Shown in pieces: positions 1 through 6,391 of a stretch of 7,465 bases of DNA. The stretch comes from Bacteroidales bacterium UBA5342 (GTDB lineage: Bacteria > Bacteroidota > Bacteroidia > Bacteroidales > UBA5342): assembly GCA_002408065.1 (NCBI GenBank), contig DHQI01000015.1:45258-52722 (forward strand), in the 5' to 3' direction. Every line of letters starts with the position of its first letter. Position 1 is the first letter of the stretch. The position numbers and the translations under genes are program-made. A model generated the notes under the pieces. That model saw only the letters and a list, made by a program, of their open reading frames with translations. It ran no database searches and was not told the DNA's origin.

Positions 1-1048
1 GTAAAGCCGAGATGATACCATCGCCTGTAGGCACATAATCAGAAAAAATCATATGACCACTCGCTTCGCCTCCCAGGTTGAAATCACCGGCCTGCATCGC
101 TTCTATCACATAACGGTCGCCATTGCCGGTACGTACTACTTTACCGCTCATCTTTTTCAGACCTTCGTCTACGCCCATATTGCTATAGTCGGTAATAACC
201 AGAGTATTATTGCGTAAGCGATTTTCCTTCAGCATCTGATGCGCACAAAAGGTCAGAATATAGTCGCCATCGAGCACTTCTCCTTTTTCGTCGCACACAA
301 TCAGGCGGTCGGCATCGCCATCCAGCGTAATACCAATATCAGCGCCGTGTTTCACCACTTCCATAGCCGTATTGGCCGGGTGTACAGCGCCACAGCGACG
401 GTTGATATTTAGTCCGTCCGGTTCATTATTCAAAACGATGACTTCGGCACCAAGTTCTTGGAAAACCTTAGGAGCCACATCGTAACCGGCACCATTAGCA
501 CAGTCTAATACAATTTTCATATCACGAAAACGCATGTCCTGAATGGTGGATTTGGCAAATTCGATATAGCGCCCGTTGGCTTCATTCAAGCGATAAGCTT
601 TTCCTATCTCAGTTCCACTCACCATCATATCGTGGATATGATCTGAAAACATCAATTTCTCAATCTCGGCTTCTTTTTCGTCAGCCAGTTTATACCCTTT
701 ACTGTTAAAGATTTTTATCCCGTTATCGATAGCCGGATTGTGCGATGCGGTAATCATAATGCCGGCCTCAGCATTCATAGAGCGGGTAAGATGTGCTACC
801 GCAGGTGTTGGCATAGGCCCTACCAAGTAAACATCTACGCCCATAGATACAATGCCGGAGACCAAAGCCGTCTCGAGCATATAACCGCTCAAGCGGGTAT
901 CTTTACCAATGACGATAGCAGCACCCTTATCGTTTTGTACGATGCTGGCCAAAGCTTTTCCCACTTTGAGTGCCACACTCGACACCATAGGGTACACGTT
1001 TGCTTCGCCGCGTATACCATCTGTTCCAAAAAGTTTTCTTTTGCTCAT
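1..1048 (-). CDS. glmM: Phosphoglucosamine mutase GlmM (partial, C-terminus beyond window start)
   Basis: GlmM converts glucosamine-6-phosphate to glucosamine-1-phosphate in the cytoplasm, the step before GlmU makes UDP-GlcNAc for peptidoglycan and other envelope sugars. Translating the minus strand from ATG at 1048 gives 349 codons open to the window edge. The N-terminus KLFGTDGIRG (residues 5-14) is the GlmM signature. The phosphoserine loop TASHNP puts the catalytic serine at residue 102, the same number as in E. coli GlmM. The metal loop DGDADR gives D243, D245 and D247, and the sugar-binding motif GGEASGH is at 326-332. About 100 residues are missing, including the C-terminal phosphate-binding domain. 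A phosphomannomutase/phosphoglucomutase is less likely because of the N-terminal signature. The start is preceded by A/T-rich sequence without a Shine-Dalgarno motif. No TAnnTTTG promoter is visible between it and the pgk terminator. Confidence 0.93.
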   Translation of the reverse strand, partial: MSKRKLFGTDGIRGEANVYPMVSSVALKVGKALASIVQNDKGAAIVIGKDTRLSGYMLETALVSGIVSMGVDVYLVGPMPTPAVAHLTRSMNAEAGIMITASHNPAIDNGIKIFNSKGYKLADEKEAEIEKLMFSDHIHDMMVSGTEIGKAYRLNEANGRYIEFAKSTIQDMRFRDMKIVLDCANGAGYDVAPKVFQELGAEVIVLNNEPDGLNINRRCGAVHPANTAMEVVKHGADIGITLDGDADRLIVCDEKGEVLDGDYILTFCAHQMLKENRLRNNTLVITDYSNMGVDEGLKKMSGKVVRTGNGDRYVIEAMQAGDFNLGGEASGHMIFSDYVPTGDGIISAL

Positions 1049-1056
1049 AATTTTAA

Positions 1057-1153
1057 TTAGACTAAAAGACGTTAGACTAATAGACGTCAGACTAAAAGAC
1101 GTCAGACTAAAAGATGTTAGACTAAAAGATGTTAGACTAATAGACGTTAGACT
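1057..1153. repeat. 15-bp tandem minisatellite, about 6.5 copies
   Basis: Six 15-bp units follow one another from 1057 to 1146, with a seventh broken after TTAGACT. The consensus is TYAGACTAAWAGAYG. Units differ only at three positions (T/C at 2, A/T at 10, C/T at 14). The array begins nine bases upstream of the glmM start codon, so it lies in the presumed glmM leader or promoter region. There are no unique spacers, so it is not a CRISPR array. Copy number could change by slippage. Confidence 0.9.
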
Positions 1154-1202
1154 TGAAATTTCAAGTAAATAAAGTCTGATGTCTGGTAGTCTATTGGTCT
1201 AA
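1147..1202. repeat. Palindrome with degenerate inverted copy of the minisatellite
   Basis: CTTGAAATTTCAAG at 1152-1165 is a perfect 14-bp palindrome. On its far side, 1172-1202 carries the minisatellite motif in inverted orientation (AGTCTGATGTCTG, then TAGTCTATTGGTCT). The tandem array and this block can therefore form the two arms of a long imperfect hairpin centred on the palindrome. Several differences between the arms are transitions that would allow G-U pairs in RNA. Confidence 0.7.
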
Positions 1203-1229
1203 ATTCTTTATCATTATTTTAACGCACAA

Positions 1230-1255
1230 AGAGCAGCCGGCTTACCGACTGCTCT
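1230..1255 (-). terminator. Probable pgk terminator
   Basis: AGAGCAGCCGG (1230-1240) pairs with CCGACTGCTCT (1245-1255) across a 4-nt loop. The single mismatch becomes a G-U pair in minus-strand RNA. On that strand the stem is followed by TTTGTGCGTT, a short broken U-tract. It lies 51 bp beyond the pgk stop codon and before glmM, so pgk is probably terminated here, at least in part. Confidence 0.7.
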
Positions 1256-1305
1256 GTTATTAATTACATTACAAGCCAACAAAAGCCTGCAACTTATGTT
1301 TCTGT

Positions 1306-2499
1306 TTAACCGCGGATAGCAGCTACACCAGGAAGAACTTTACCTTCCAAAGACTCCAACAATGCGCCCCCTGCAGTAGAGATGTAAGACACTTGGTCGG
1401 CCATACCAAATTGGTTGATACAAGCCACAGAGTCACCACCACCAATCAGAGAGAAAGCACCTTTTGCAGTGGCTTCACCAATAGCTTCGGCCACCGCTTT
1501 AGAACCTCCGGCAAAAGCTTCCATTTCGAATACGCCCACAGGGCCATTCCAAAGGATAGTACCTGATTCCAAAATAACTTTCTTGAAACGCTCTACAGAT
1601 TCAGGACCGGCATCAAGACCTAACCAACCTTCAGGAATAGCGTCGATAGGACATACCTTAGTAGTAGCATCAGCGGCAAACTTATCCGCAATTACCACAT
1701 CGTTAGCCATGATAAGGTTTACCCCTTTTTCTTTTGCTTCTTTTTCGATCTCAAGAGCCAATTCTAAATAGTCATCCTCTACCAAAGAACCTCCGATTTG
1801 ACCACCGTGCGCTTTAATAAAAGTAAATTTCATAGCACCACCAATGATCAGGTTATCTACTTTATCCAACATATTTTTGATGATGGTGATTTTAGAAGAC
1901 ACTTTAGCACCACCCATAATAGCTGTCAAAGGACGCTTAGGGCTAGCCAATACAGCGTCAAGGCTGCTCAACTCAGAGTTAACGATATCCCCAAACATTT
2001 TGGCATCAGAAGCAAAGAAGTCAGCGATGATAGCTGTAGAGGCGTGAGCACGGTGAGCTGTACCAAAGGCATCGTTGATATAGCAATCGGCCAAAGCGGC
2101 CAATTTACCGGCAAAGTCTTTATCACCTTCTGTTTCTTCGTTATAGTAACGTAGGTTTTCCAACAGTAAAACTTCGCCAGCCTGAAGCGCTGCAGCAGCT
2201 TCCACCGCAGAAGCACCGATACAGTCATCAGCAAATTTAATTTCAAGGCCTAATAGGTCAGCCAAGTGACCTGAGATATGTTTTAATGAAAATTCAGGTT
2301 TAGCCTCTCCTTTCGGACGTCCGAGGTGAGACATAATGATAGCGCTACCGCCACCTTCCAGTACTTTTTTGATGGTAGGTACGGCTTTCACCATACGTGT
2401 ATCGTCAGTAATTTCAAATTTGTCGTTTAGTGGCACGTTAAAGTCCACACGAATGATTGCTTTTTTTCCTGAAAAATCAAAATTGTCAATCGTTACCAT
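1306..2499 (-). CDS. pgk: Phosphoglycerate kinase
   Basis: Pgk is the cytoplasmic glycolytic enzyme that transfers the acyl phosphate of 1,3-bisphosphoglycerate to ADP, giving 3-phosphoglycerate and ATP. The 397-residue length is typical of the bacterial family and the protein appears complete. Visible motifs are RVDFNVPL (17-24), SHLGRPKG (57-64), LLLENLRYYNEE (111-122) and NDAFGTAHRAHAST (142-155) in the substrate-binding N-domain. The nucleotide-binding C-domain shows GGAKVSSK (196-203), WNGPVGVFE (317-325), GGGDSVA (353-359) and STAGGA (375-380 region). The opening 'TIDNFDFSGKKAIIRVDFN' resembles Bacteroidota enzymes. It has its own promoter (2635-2665) and a terminator at 1230-1255, so it is probably transcribed alone. 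It is divergent from the recombinase gene. Confidence 0.98.
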   Translation of the reverse strand: MVTIDNFDFSGKKAIIRVDFNVPLNDKFEITDDTRMVKAVPTIKKVLEGGGSAIIMSHLGRPKGEAKPEFSLKHISGHLADLLGLEIKFADDCIGASAVEAAAALQAGEVLLLENLRYYNEETEGDKDFAGKLAALADCYINDAFGTAHRAHASTAIIADFFASDAKMFGDIVNSELSSLDAVLASPKRPLTAIMGGAKVSSKITIIKNMLDKVDNLIIGGAMKFTFIKAHGGQIGGSLVEDDYLELALEIEKEAKEKGVNLIMANDVVIADKFAADATTKVCPIDAIPEGWLGLDAGPESVERFKKVILESGTILWNGPVGVFEMEAFAGGSKAVAEAIGEATAKGAFSLIGGGDSVACINQFGMADQVSYISTAGGALLESLEGKVLPGVAAIRG

Positions 2500-2634
2500 A
2501 GTAGTAATAGTTTAGTTATTTATTTAGATGTTATTATATTGTAGTATTTAATGATCATAAAGAAACGGCTTTAAACCCTGATTCTTTACAAGCATAGCGT
2601 CCATTTTTTGAGCACTACCGTTCAAAAAGAGGCG

Positions 2635-2665
2635 CAAATTTATACAAAAGCATTGTTAATGCCAA
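2635..2665 (-). promoter_or_regulatory. pgk promoter, Bacteroidota type
   Basis: On the minus strand TTG (2665-2663) is followed after exactly 20 nt by TAAATTTG (2642-2635), a perfect match to the Bacteroidota primary-sigma consensus TTG-N19-21-TAnnTTTG. Transcription would start near 2628, giving pgk a leader of about 130 nt. I see no recognised riboswitch fold in that leader. Confidence 0.75.
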
Positions 2666-2688
2666 TATGGTACGAAAAGTTTTGGATA

Positions 2689-2700
2689 AATGGCGCCATT
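2689..2700. repeat. 12-bp perfect palindrome
   Basis: AATGGCGCCATT is self-complementary and lies just upstream of the pgk -33 element. It shares ATGGCG with the core-site arm at 4664-4676. It could be an operator or a degenerate recombinase site. Nothing else supports a role. Confidence 0.4.
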
Positions 2701-2869
2701 ATATTCACCCGGAGTAAGGAATATAAAGGGCAACAAGTGACAGAAAGGGATCCACACACGCCATGTTATTAAGCTGAGTTTGTGATATACCGTTGATATA
2801 TGGAAAGGAATGGTTATATCGTTAAAGGTAGAATTACAATAACTTTATTTCTAGCTTGTTAAACTTACC

Positions 2870-2882
2870 ATTATGGTGTATA
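2870..2882 (+). promoter_or_regulatory. Recombinase half-site near its own promoter
   Basis: ATTATGGTGTATA matches the right arm of the downstream core site, TTTATGGCGTATA (4664-4676), at 11 of 13 positions. It sits five bases upstream of the TATATTTG element. Bound recombinase could repress its own transcription. The match is seen; binding and autoregulation are inferred. Confidence 0.45.
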
Positions 2883-2887
2883 TTGGC

Positions 2888-2895
2888 TATATTTG
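2888..2895 (+). promoter_or_regulatory. Presumed recombinase promoter, -7 element
   Basis: TATATTTG matches TAnnTTTG exactly. No TTG is found at the expected 19-21 nt upstream (the nearest, at 2856-2858, is 29 nt away), so the promoter looks weak or regulated. A start of transcription near 2900 would leave the upstream ATG at 2873 outside the mRNA. That favours translation from 2927. Confidence 0.45.
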
Positions 2896-2926
2896 TACGA
2901 TAAACGCAATAAAAACATCTGATATT

Positions 2927-4504
2927 ATGGAAATCAAACGCGTAAATCACCGCTCAGAGTCGCGAATTTCTGTGGCTTTTCCTTATAATCAAGAGATGAT
3001 TGGTATTATTAGAAGCATCGAAGGTGCCAAATGGAGTAGAACACTCAAAGCATGGCATTTCCCGGACAATGAGATGAGCATTGTAGCACTCAAAAAGGCA
3101 TTCCCCGAGATGTTTGGACAAACCAAAGTATCACCAAATCAAAAGCAAGTTCAAATACCCTCAAACAAAGCGATTAGATTACGTGTTGAAAACAAAAACA
3201 TATACATCCAAATATTCAAGAATGAAACAGACATACAGTTTATCAAGAGTTTTAGATATTACCGCTGGCACCATGACAGTAAAAGGTGGATAGTGCCCAA
3301 TTACAAAGATAACCTTGATAAGCTGAAGGCCTATTGGGGCGATAGAATAAGCCATATCGAAGATAAAGTAGAAGCCGAAGTAAAAACAATAATTCAGCGC
3401 AATAAAGGCGAACTTCAGGTCATTAAAACACCTCAAAACTCCTTGCATGTCATTTTCTATTACGATAGAACACTTATTCAACTAATAAAACGAATGCCTT
3501 ATGCACAGTGGAATGCCAAGCAGCAATGGTGGTCTATCCCCTACGCCGAACGTTTTGTAAATGAGCTAAAAGACTATGCTGATGCTCATCAGATGCAGTT
3601 TGTTTTCTCTGAGCAAAAAGCAGAAGGACTTAAGCCTAAGCTGAGTAAGTATGATGTACCCAACTATCGCGAATGCCCGCAGGAGTATAAAGATAAATTT
3701 ATAGAATTGCGCTATGCCGAGCAAACGCTAAAAACCTATAGTTCAATGTTCGAAGAGTTTATCAATTATTACAATAAATATGACATTGATAAGATAGATG
3801 AAAAACAGATTAATGCTTTTATGCGCTATTTAGTCACTGAACGAAATGTATCTTCTTCATACCAAAATCAGTCAATCAATGCTATCAAATTCTATTACGA
3901 ACGGGTACTTGGTGGACAACGCAAAGTTTATTACATCGATAGACCAAAAACTGAAAAAACGCTGCCTACTGTACTTAGCAAAGAGGAAGTTACAGCAATA
4001 ATTAAATGCATAAAAAACTTGAAACAAAAAGCGGTAATTATGACCATTTATTCAGCTGGTCTCCGAATTAGTGAAGTTACGAGGTTAAAGGCAGAAGATA
4101 TTGATTCGGACAGAATGCGAATATTTGTTAGGCAAAGCAAAGGTAAGAAGGATCGCTACACTATTCTATCGCAGAAAGCACTGGTATTATTACGTCGTTA
4201 TTTTGACGAATACAGACCCAAAGAATACCTGTTTGAAGGACAAAATGGAGGACAATATTCGCACCGTAGCATACAAAATGTATTAAAAGCAGCTGTTGCT
4301 AAAACATCAATAACAAAACATGTGACCGTACATACACTGAGGCATAGTTTTGCAACGCATATGCTGGAGGATGGCACAGATGCACGCTACATTCAAAGCC
4401 TGCTGGGGCACGAGAGTAGCAAAACTACAGAGATATACACACACATTACCACTAAAGGAATGAAAAATCTAAAGAGTCCTTTAGATGATTTAGATATTGA
4501 TTAG
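2927..4504 (+). CDS. Tyrosine recombinase with three HARP-like N-terminal repeats (integron-integrase-like)
   Basis: This is probably the cassette-mobilising site-specific recombinase. Residues are numbered from the longest frame (ATG 2873, 543 aa). I prefer M19 at 2927 (525 aa), because a TAnnTTTG element lies between the two starts. Residues 31-78, 101-155 and 190-240 repeat a pattern of a hydrophobic strand, a helix, then W-x(7)-W followed by a proline (W54/W61, W132/W139, W213/W220). This resembles the DNA-binding HARP-like module of SMARCAL1-type proteins. Residues 265-350 are a SAM-like core-binding domain. The catalytic domain is complete: R398 (SAGLRISE), K423 (SKGKKDR), H487 and R490 (HTLRHSFATHM), H513 (LLGHESS) and nucleophile Y522 (IYTHI). 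The tail NLKSPLDDL resembles the C-terminus of IntI1, but the IntI-specific insertion before the HTLRH motif is absent. It reads toward the cassettes. No clear terminator follows. Domain identity is by pattern, not by alignment. Confidence 0.9.
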   Translation: MEIKRVNHRSESRISVAFPYNQEMIGIIRSIEGAKWSRTLKAWHFPDNEMSIVALKKAFPEMFGQTKVSPNQKQVQIPSNKAIRLRVENKNIYIQIFKNETDIQFIKSFRYYRWHHDSKRWIVPNYKDNLDKLKAYWGDRISHIEDKVEAEVKTIIQRNKGELQVIKTPQNSLHVIFYYDRTLIQLIKRMPYAQWNAKQQWWSIPYAERFVNELKDYADAHQMQFVFSEQKAEGLKPKLSKYDVPNYRECPQEYKDKFIELRYAEQTLKTYSSMFEEFINYYNKYDIDKIDEKQINAFMRYLVTERNVSSSYQNQSINAIKFYYERVLGGQRKVYYIDRPKTEKTLPTVLSKEEVTAIIKCIKNLKQKAVIMTIYSAGLRISEVTRLKAEDIDSDRMRIFVRQSKGKKDRYTILSQKALVLLRRYFDEYRPKEYLFEGQNGGQYSHRSIQNVLKAAVAKTSITKHVTVHTLRHSFATHMLEDGTDARYIQSLLGHESSKTTEIYTHITTKGMKNLKSPLDDLDID

Positions 4505-4510
4505 TTTTTT

Positions 4511-4542
4511 TTGTGTTTTCTGATAAATAATGTATAGTTTTG
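4511..4542 (+). promoter_or_regulatory. Pc-like promoter reading into the cassettes
   Basis: TTG (4511-4513) and TAGTTTTG (4535-4542) are separated by 21 nt and fit the Bacteroidota consensus. Transcription would start near 4548, run through the core site and into the HEAT-repeat gene. The position, between recombinase gene and insertion site, is that of the integron Pc promoter. The TTG lies at the end of a T-run, so chance is possible. Confidence 0.5.
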
Positions 4543-4611
4543 TTCCTGAGATAATTCTGAGGAATAATTATGACCCATAAAACAAAAGCCGCTATAAAAA
4601 AGCTTCAATAA

Positions 4612-4690
4612 ACGCCATAATCTAAGCTCCTCGTAAATGGAATATATACGCCATAAAGTGGAATTTATGGCGTATACAGAAACGTTACCG
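4612..4690 (+). other. attI-like insertion site with direct repeats
   Basis: In order, this holds ACGCCATAA (4612-4620), a second copy within the left arm of a palindrome (4648-4656), the palindrome's right arm ending GTATA (4672-4676), the spacer CAGAAAC (4677-4683) and the cassette boundary GTTACCG (4684-4690). A weaker CCATAAA lies at 4575-4581. Classical attI sites likewise have an L/R core plus direct-repeat accessory binding sites next to the crossover point (between G and TT of GTT). By that model insertion occurs between G4684 and T4685. The repeats are seen; the attI role is inferred from context. Confidence 0.6.
4645..4676. repeat. 13-6-13 perfect inverted repeat (core recombination site)
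   Basis: TATACGCCATAAA (4645-4657) and TTTATGGCGTATA (4664-4676) are perfect inverted copies around the asymmetric 6-bp centre GTGGAA. Two inverted 11-13 bp arms around a 6-8 bp spacer is the standard layout of tyrosine-recombinase targets (dif is 11-6-11, loxP 13-8-13). It lies 140 bp after the recombinase stop codon. A transcription terminator is less likely, since no T-run follows on the plus strand. Confidence 0.85.
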
Positions 4691-6391
4691 CCAATTGAAA
4701 AAACGATACTGCAATAAATGAGCATTTTTGAAAACATATTTGGGAAGAAGAAAGAAATCGGACAGACAAGTTCTAGCAAGCCGAGATTCTATGCTCCTGA
4801 TTTTGATAAGTATGACGAGTTTGGACAAATCGTCACAATATTTGATTATACATTAAATCCTGATTTTGCAATTGCAAAAAAAGCGGCAGAGACAATAAAT
4901 CGACTTTTTAATACAGTTCAAGTATTTAAAAACAAACAATTATACGAGACTTTTAGATATTTAAGAATTAATAAATCAGATATAAAAAAGTTTGACCGAT
5001 TTGATAAGGAAATAAAAATTACTCTTTTATGCATTGCTTCAATGAATGGAAACGGATATTCGAGAGAAGAAGCTCTCAACAGATTGATTGACTTGCAAAC
5101 TCAAAGAACAATTCCTTTTATTCTTTTTCGACTAGCAGACTGGGTTGCTCCAATTAGGAAAAAAGCTGAAAATGCAATTCAAAAATTTTTAGTTGCTGAG
5201 AACACTATATTCTTCATACAAAACCACAAATTGATTAGTTGGTTGTTGCAAGTTCAACGAGCAGACTTATCTGAACTTTATAATCAAATATCAAATTCTA
5301 TCATACAAAAACGACTTTCTTCAGAACAACTAAAAGGATTAAATGAGGGTGATAGATTTTTCTATTTTAAATCACTTGCCAAAACTGGATTAATCGACAT
5401 TGAACTGATTAATCAAATGCTGATTGATAAATATTATTTGATACGGATTTTATTGATTAAGCACTTAGATAAAGTGGACGATATAAAATCGGTACTCATA
5501 AAACTACTTTCGGATAAATCACAAAAGGTTAGACAGGGTGCAGTGAATTTGATTGCAAACCAAGAACTTAATGAACATGAAACAGTTCTGAGAGATTTAA
5601 TCTTTGATAACTCAACTTCCGTGCGAGTTGAAGCAAGACGGTTATTAAATAAAATATGTGATTGTGATTATATAAAAATCTATCAGGAGAGCTTATCAAA
5701 TCAAAAGAAGATTATTGGTTCAATTTTAGGATTATCGGAAGTTTCAGACAAAAGTGAAATACCACTTTTTCAAAAATATTTAGAATCCGATAGAGCAAGG
5801 ATAAGAACAGCATCACTGATTGGTATTTACAACCTTGATTCTAATATAGGAACAGAAACAGCCTATCAAATACTTGAGACCGAAAATCCTATAAGTACAA
5901 GAAGAGCAGCTGAAACTTTACTTGCAAAACAAGGTATTGATTTTAAAAGACTGAGAAAGCTATATGACCTGACTGATTCGACTGGTAAGAAAATAATTCT
6001 TAGACTGTTTAATCAATTTAGTGGTTGGTCTGTAGCAGGTGATTTCTTAAAAGCATTGACTGATAATGATAAAAAGATTCAATTAATGGCAAGGGTGTTT
6101 CTGGAATCTTGGAATAATTATACAATCAGACTTGCTACGAAACAAAGTCCAGAGGACAAGGATTATGTATTGAGTTGGTATAAAAAGACTAATGAAAAGG
6201 GAATAAAAGTACCTGGAAATATTCCTTTTATATTTGGAGAAAAATAGACGAATGAAGGAACAACTGGCGGTAACAATGTATAAAAATAATAGCCGGAATA
6301 GTAGTAAATTCAAGGGTTTTAGCCCGCTTCATCTTTCTTGCGGCTTGACAGGTAAGTGCCACGCAATCGGCTACTATTCTTATACTAACCG
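4685..6391 (+). mobile_element. Gene cassette 1 (HEAT-repeat protein)
   Basis: The proposed cassette runs from the T after G4684 to G6391, using the integron rule of crossover between G and TT. It has one ORF and one terminal palindrome. Its left end, GTTACCGCCAATTG (4684-4697), is complementary to CAACTGGCGGTAAC (6261-6274) at 13 of 14 positions, as expected when both came from one circular cassette. The start codon lies 33 bp inside the left boundary, a compact layout typical of cassettes. Confidence 0.6.
4718..6247 (+). CDS. HEAT-repeat protein of unknown function
   Basis: This is a 509-residue, almost wholly helical protein without signal peptide, membrane segment or recognisable catalytic motif. 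HEAT-type helices with the typical 'V/I-R-x-x-A' second-helix pattern appear at WVAPIRKKAENAI (142-154), KSQKVRQGAVNLI (267-279), NSTSVRVEARRLL (298-310), DRARIRTASLIGI (358-370) and NPISTRRAAETLL (390-402). Such scaffolds usually bind proteins or nucleic acids; the partner cannot be read here. The N-terminus (MSIFENIFGKKKE) is short and basic. It is the only gene of cassette 1, with an adjacent Pc-like promoter at 4511-4542. Codon use is strongly A/T-biased compared with pgk and glmM, which suggests acquisition from elsewhere. The ATG at 4718 is the first in frame after the attI-like site. A role in phage defence or stress is possible but unsupported. Confidence 0.9.
   Translation: MSIFENIFGKKKEIGQTSSSKPRFYAPDFDKYDEFGQIVTIFDYTLNPDFAIAKKAAETINRLFNTVQVFKNKQLYETFRYLRINKSDIKKFDRFDKEIKITLLCIASMNGNGYSREEALNRLIDLQTQRTIPFILFRLADWVAPIRKKAENAIQKFLVAENTIFFIQNHKLISWLLQVQRADLSELYNQISNSIIQKRLSSEQLKGLNEGDRFFYFKSLAKTGLIDIELINQMLIDKYYLIRILLIKHLDKVDDIKSVLIKLLSDKSQKVRQGAVNLIANQELNEHETVLRDLIFDNSTSVRVEARRLLNKICDCDYIKIYQESLSNQKKIIGSILGLSEVSDKSEIPLFQKYLESDRARIRTASLIGIYNLDSNIGTETAYQILETENPISTRRAAETLLAKQGIDFKRLRKLYDLTDSTGKKIILRLFNQFSGWSVAGDFLKALTDNDKKIQLMARVFLESWNNYTIRLATKQSPEDKDYVLSWYKKTNEKGIKVPGNIPFIFGEK

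Larger units (their letters stand above)
2500..2926. other. Divergent intergenic region, pgk to recombinase
   Basis: This 427-bp stretch holds no convincing gene. It contains the pgk leader (2500-2628), the pgk promoter (2635-2665), a 12-bp palindrome (2689-2700), a copy of ACGCCAT (2758-2764) matching the recombinase core-site arm, and GATATAC (2784-2790) and GATATAT (2795-2801), direct repeats one helical turn apart. It ends with a core-site-like half-site (2870-2882) and the presumed recombinase promoter (2888-2895). The boundary between chromosome and accessory DNA probably lies between 2666 and 2870. Confidence 0.6.

Noticed and set aside
1057..1153. Possible CRISPR array
   Set aside because: The repeats are contiguous 15-mers without spacers and no cas genes are nearby.
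909..1172. Plus-strand ORF with a repeating RLKDV/RLIDV pentapeptide
   Set aside because: The pentapeptide is a direct reading of the 15-bp minisatellite, and the rest is antisense to glmM. No start signal or family resemblance supports a protein.
1415..2246. Several ORFs overlapping pgk in other frames
   Set aside because: They lie wholly within pgk, whose motifs and full length are unambiguous.
2500..2628. Riboswitch in the pgk leader
   Set aside because: The leader is long enough, but no conserved riboswitch core or stable expression-platform hairpin could be recognised.
2873..4504. Classical integron integrase IntI
   Set aside because: The catalytic residues and the C-terminal SPLDDL tail fit, but the IntI-specific insertion is absent and a three-repeat N-terminal region is present. 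I therefore call it integron-integrase-like.
4645..4676. Rho-independent terminator of the recombinase gene
   Set aside because: The hairpin is A/T-rich, has no T-run on the plus strand and lies 140 bp from the stop codon. Its half-sites recur elsewhere, which favours a recombination site.
4501..4779. Minus-strand ORF across the attI-like region
   Set aside because: It runs through the palindrome and into the HEAT gene start. It shows no recognisable domain or promoter, and the DNA is better explained by the recombination site.
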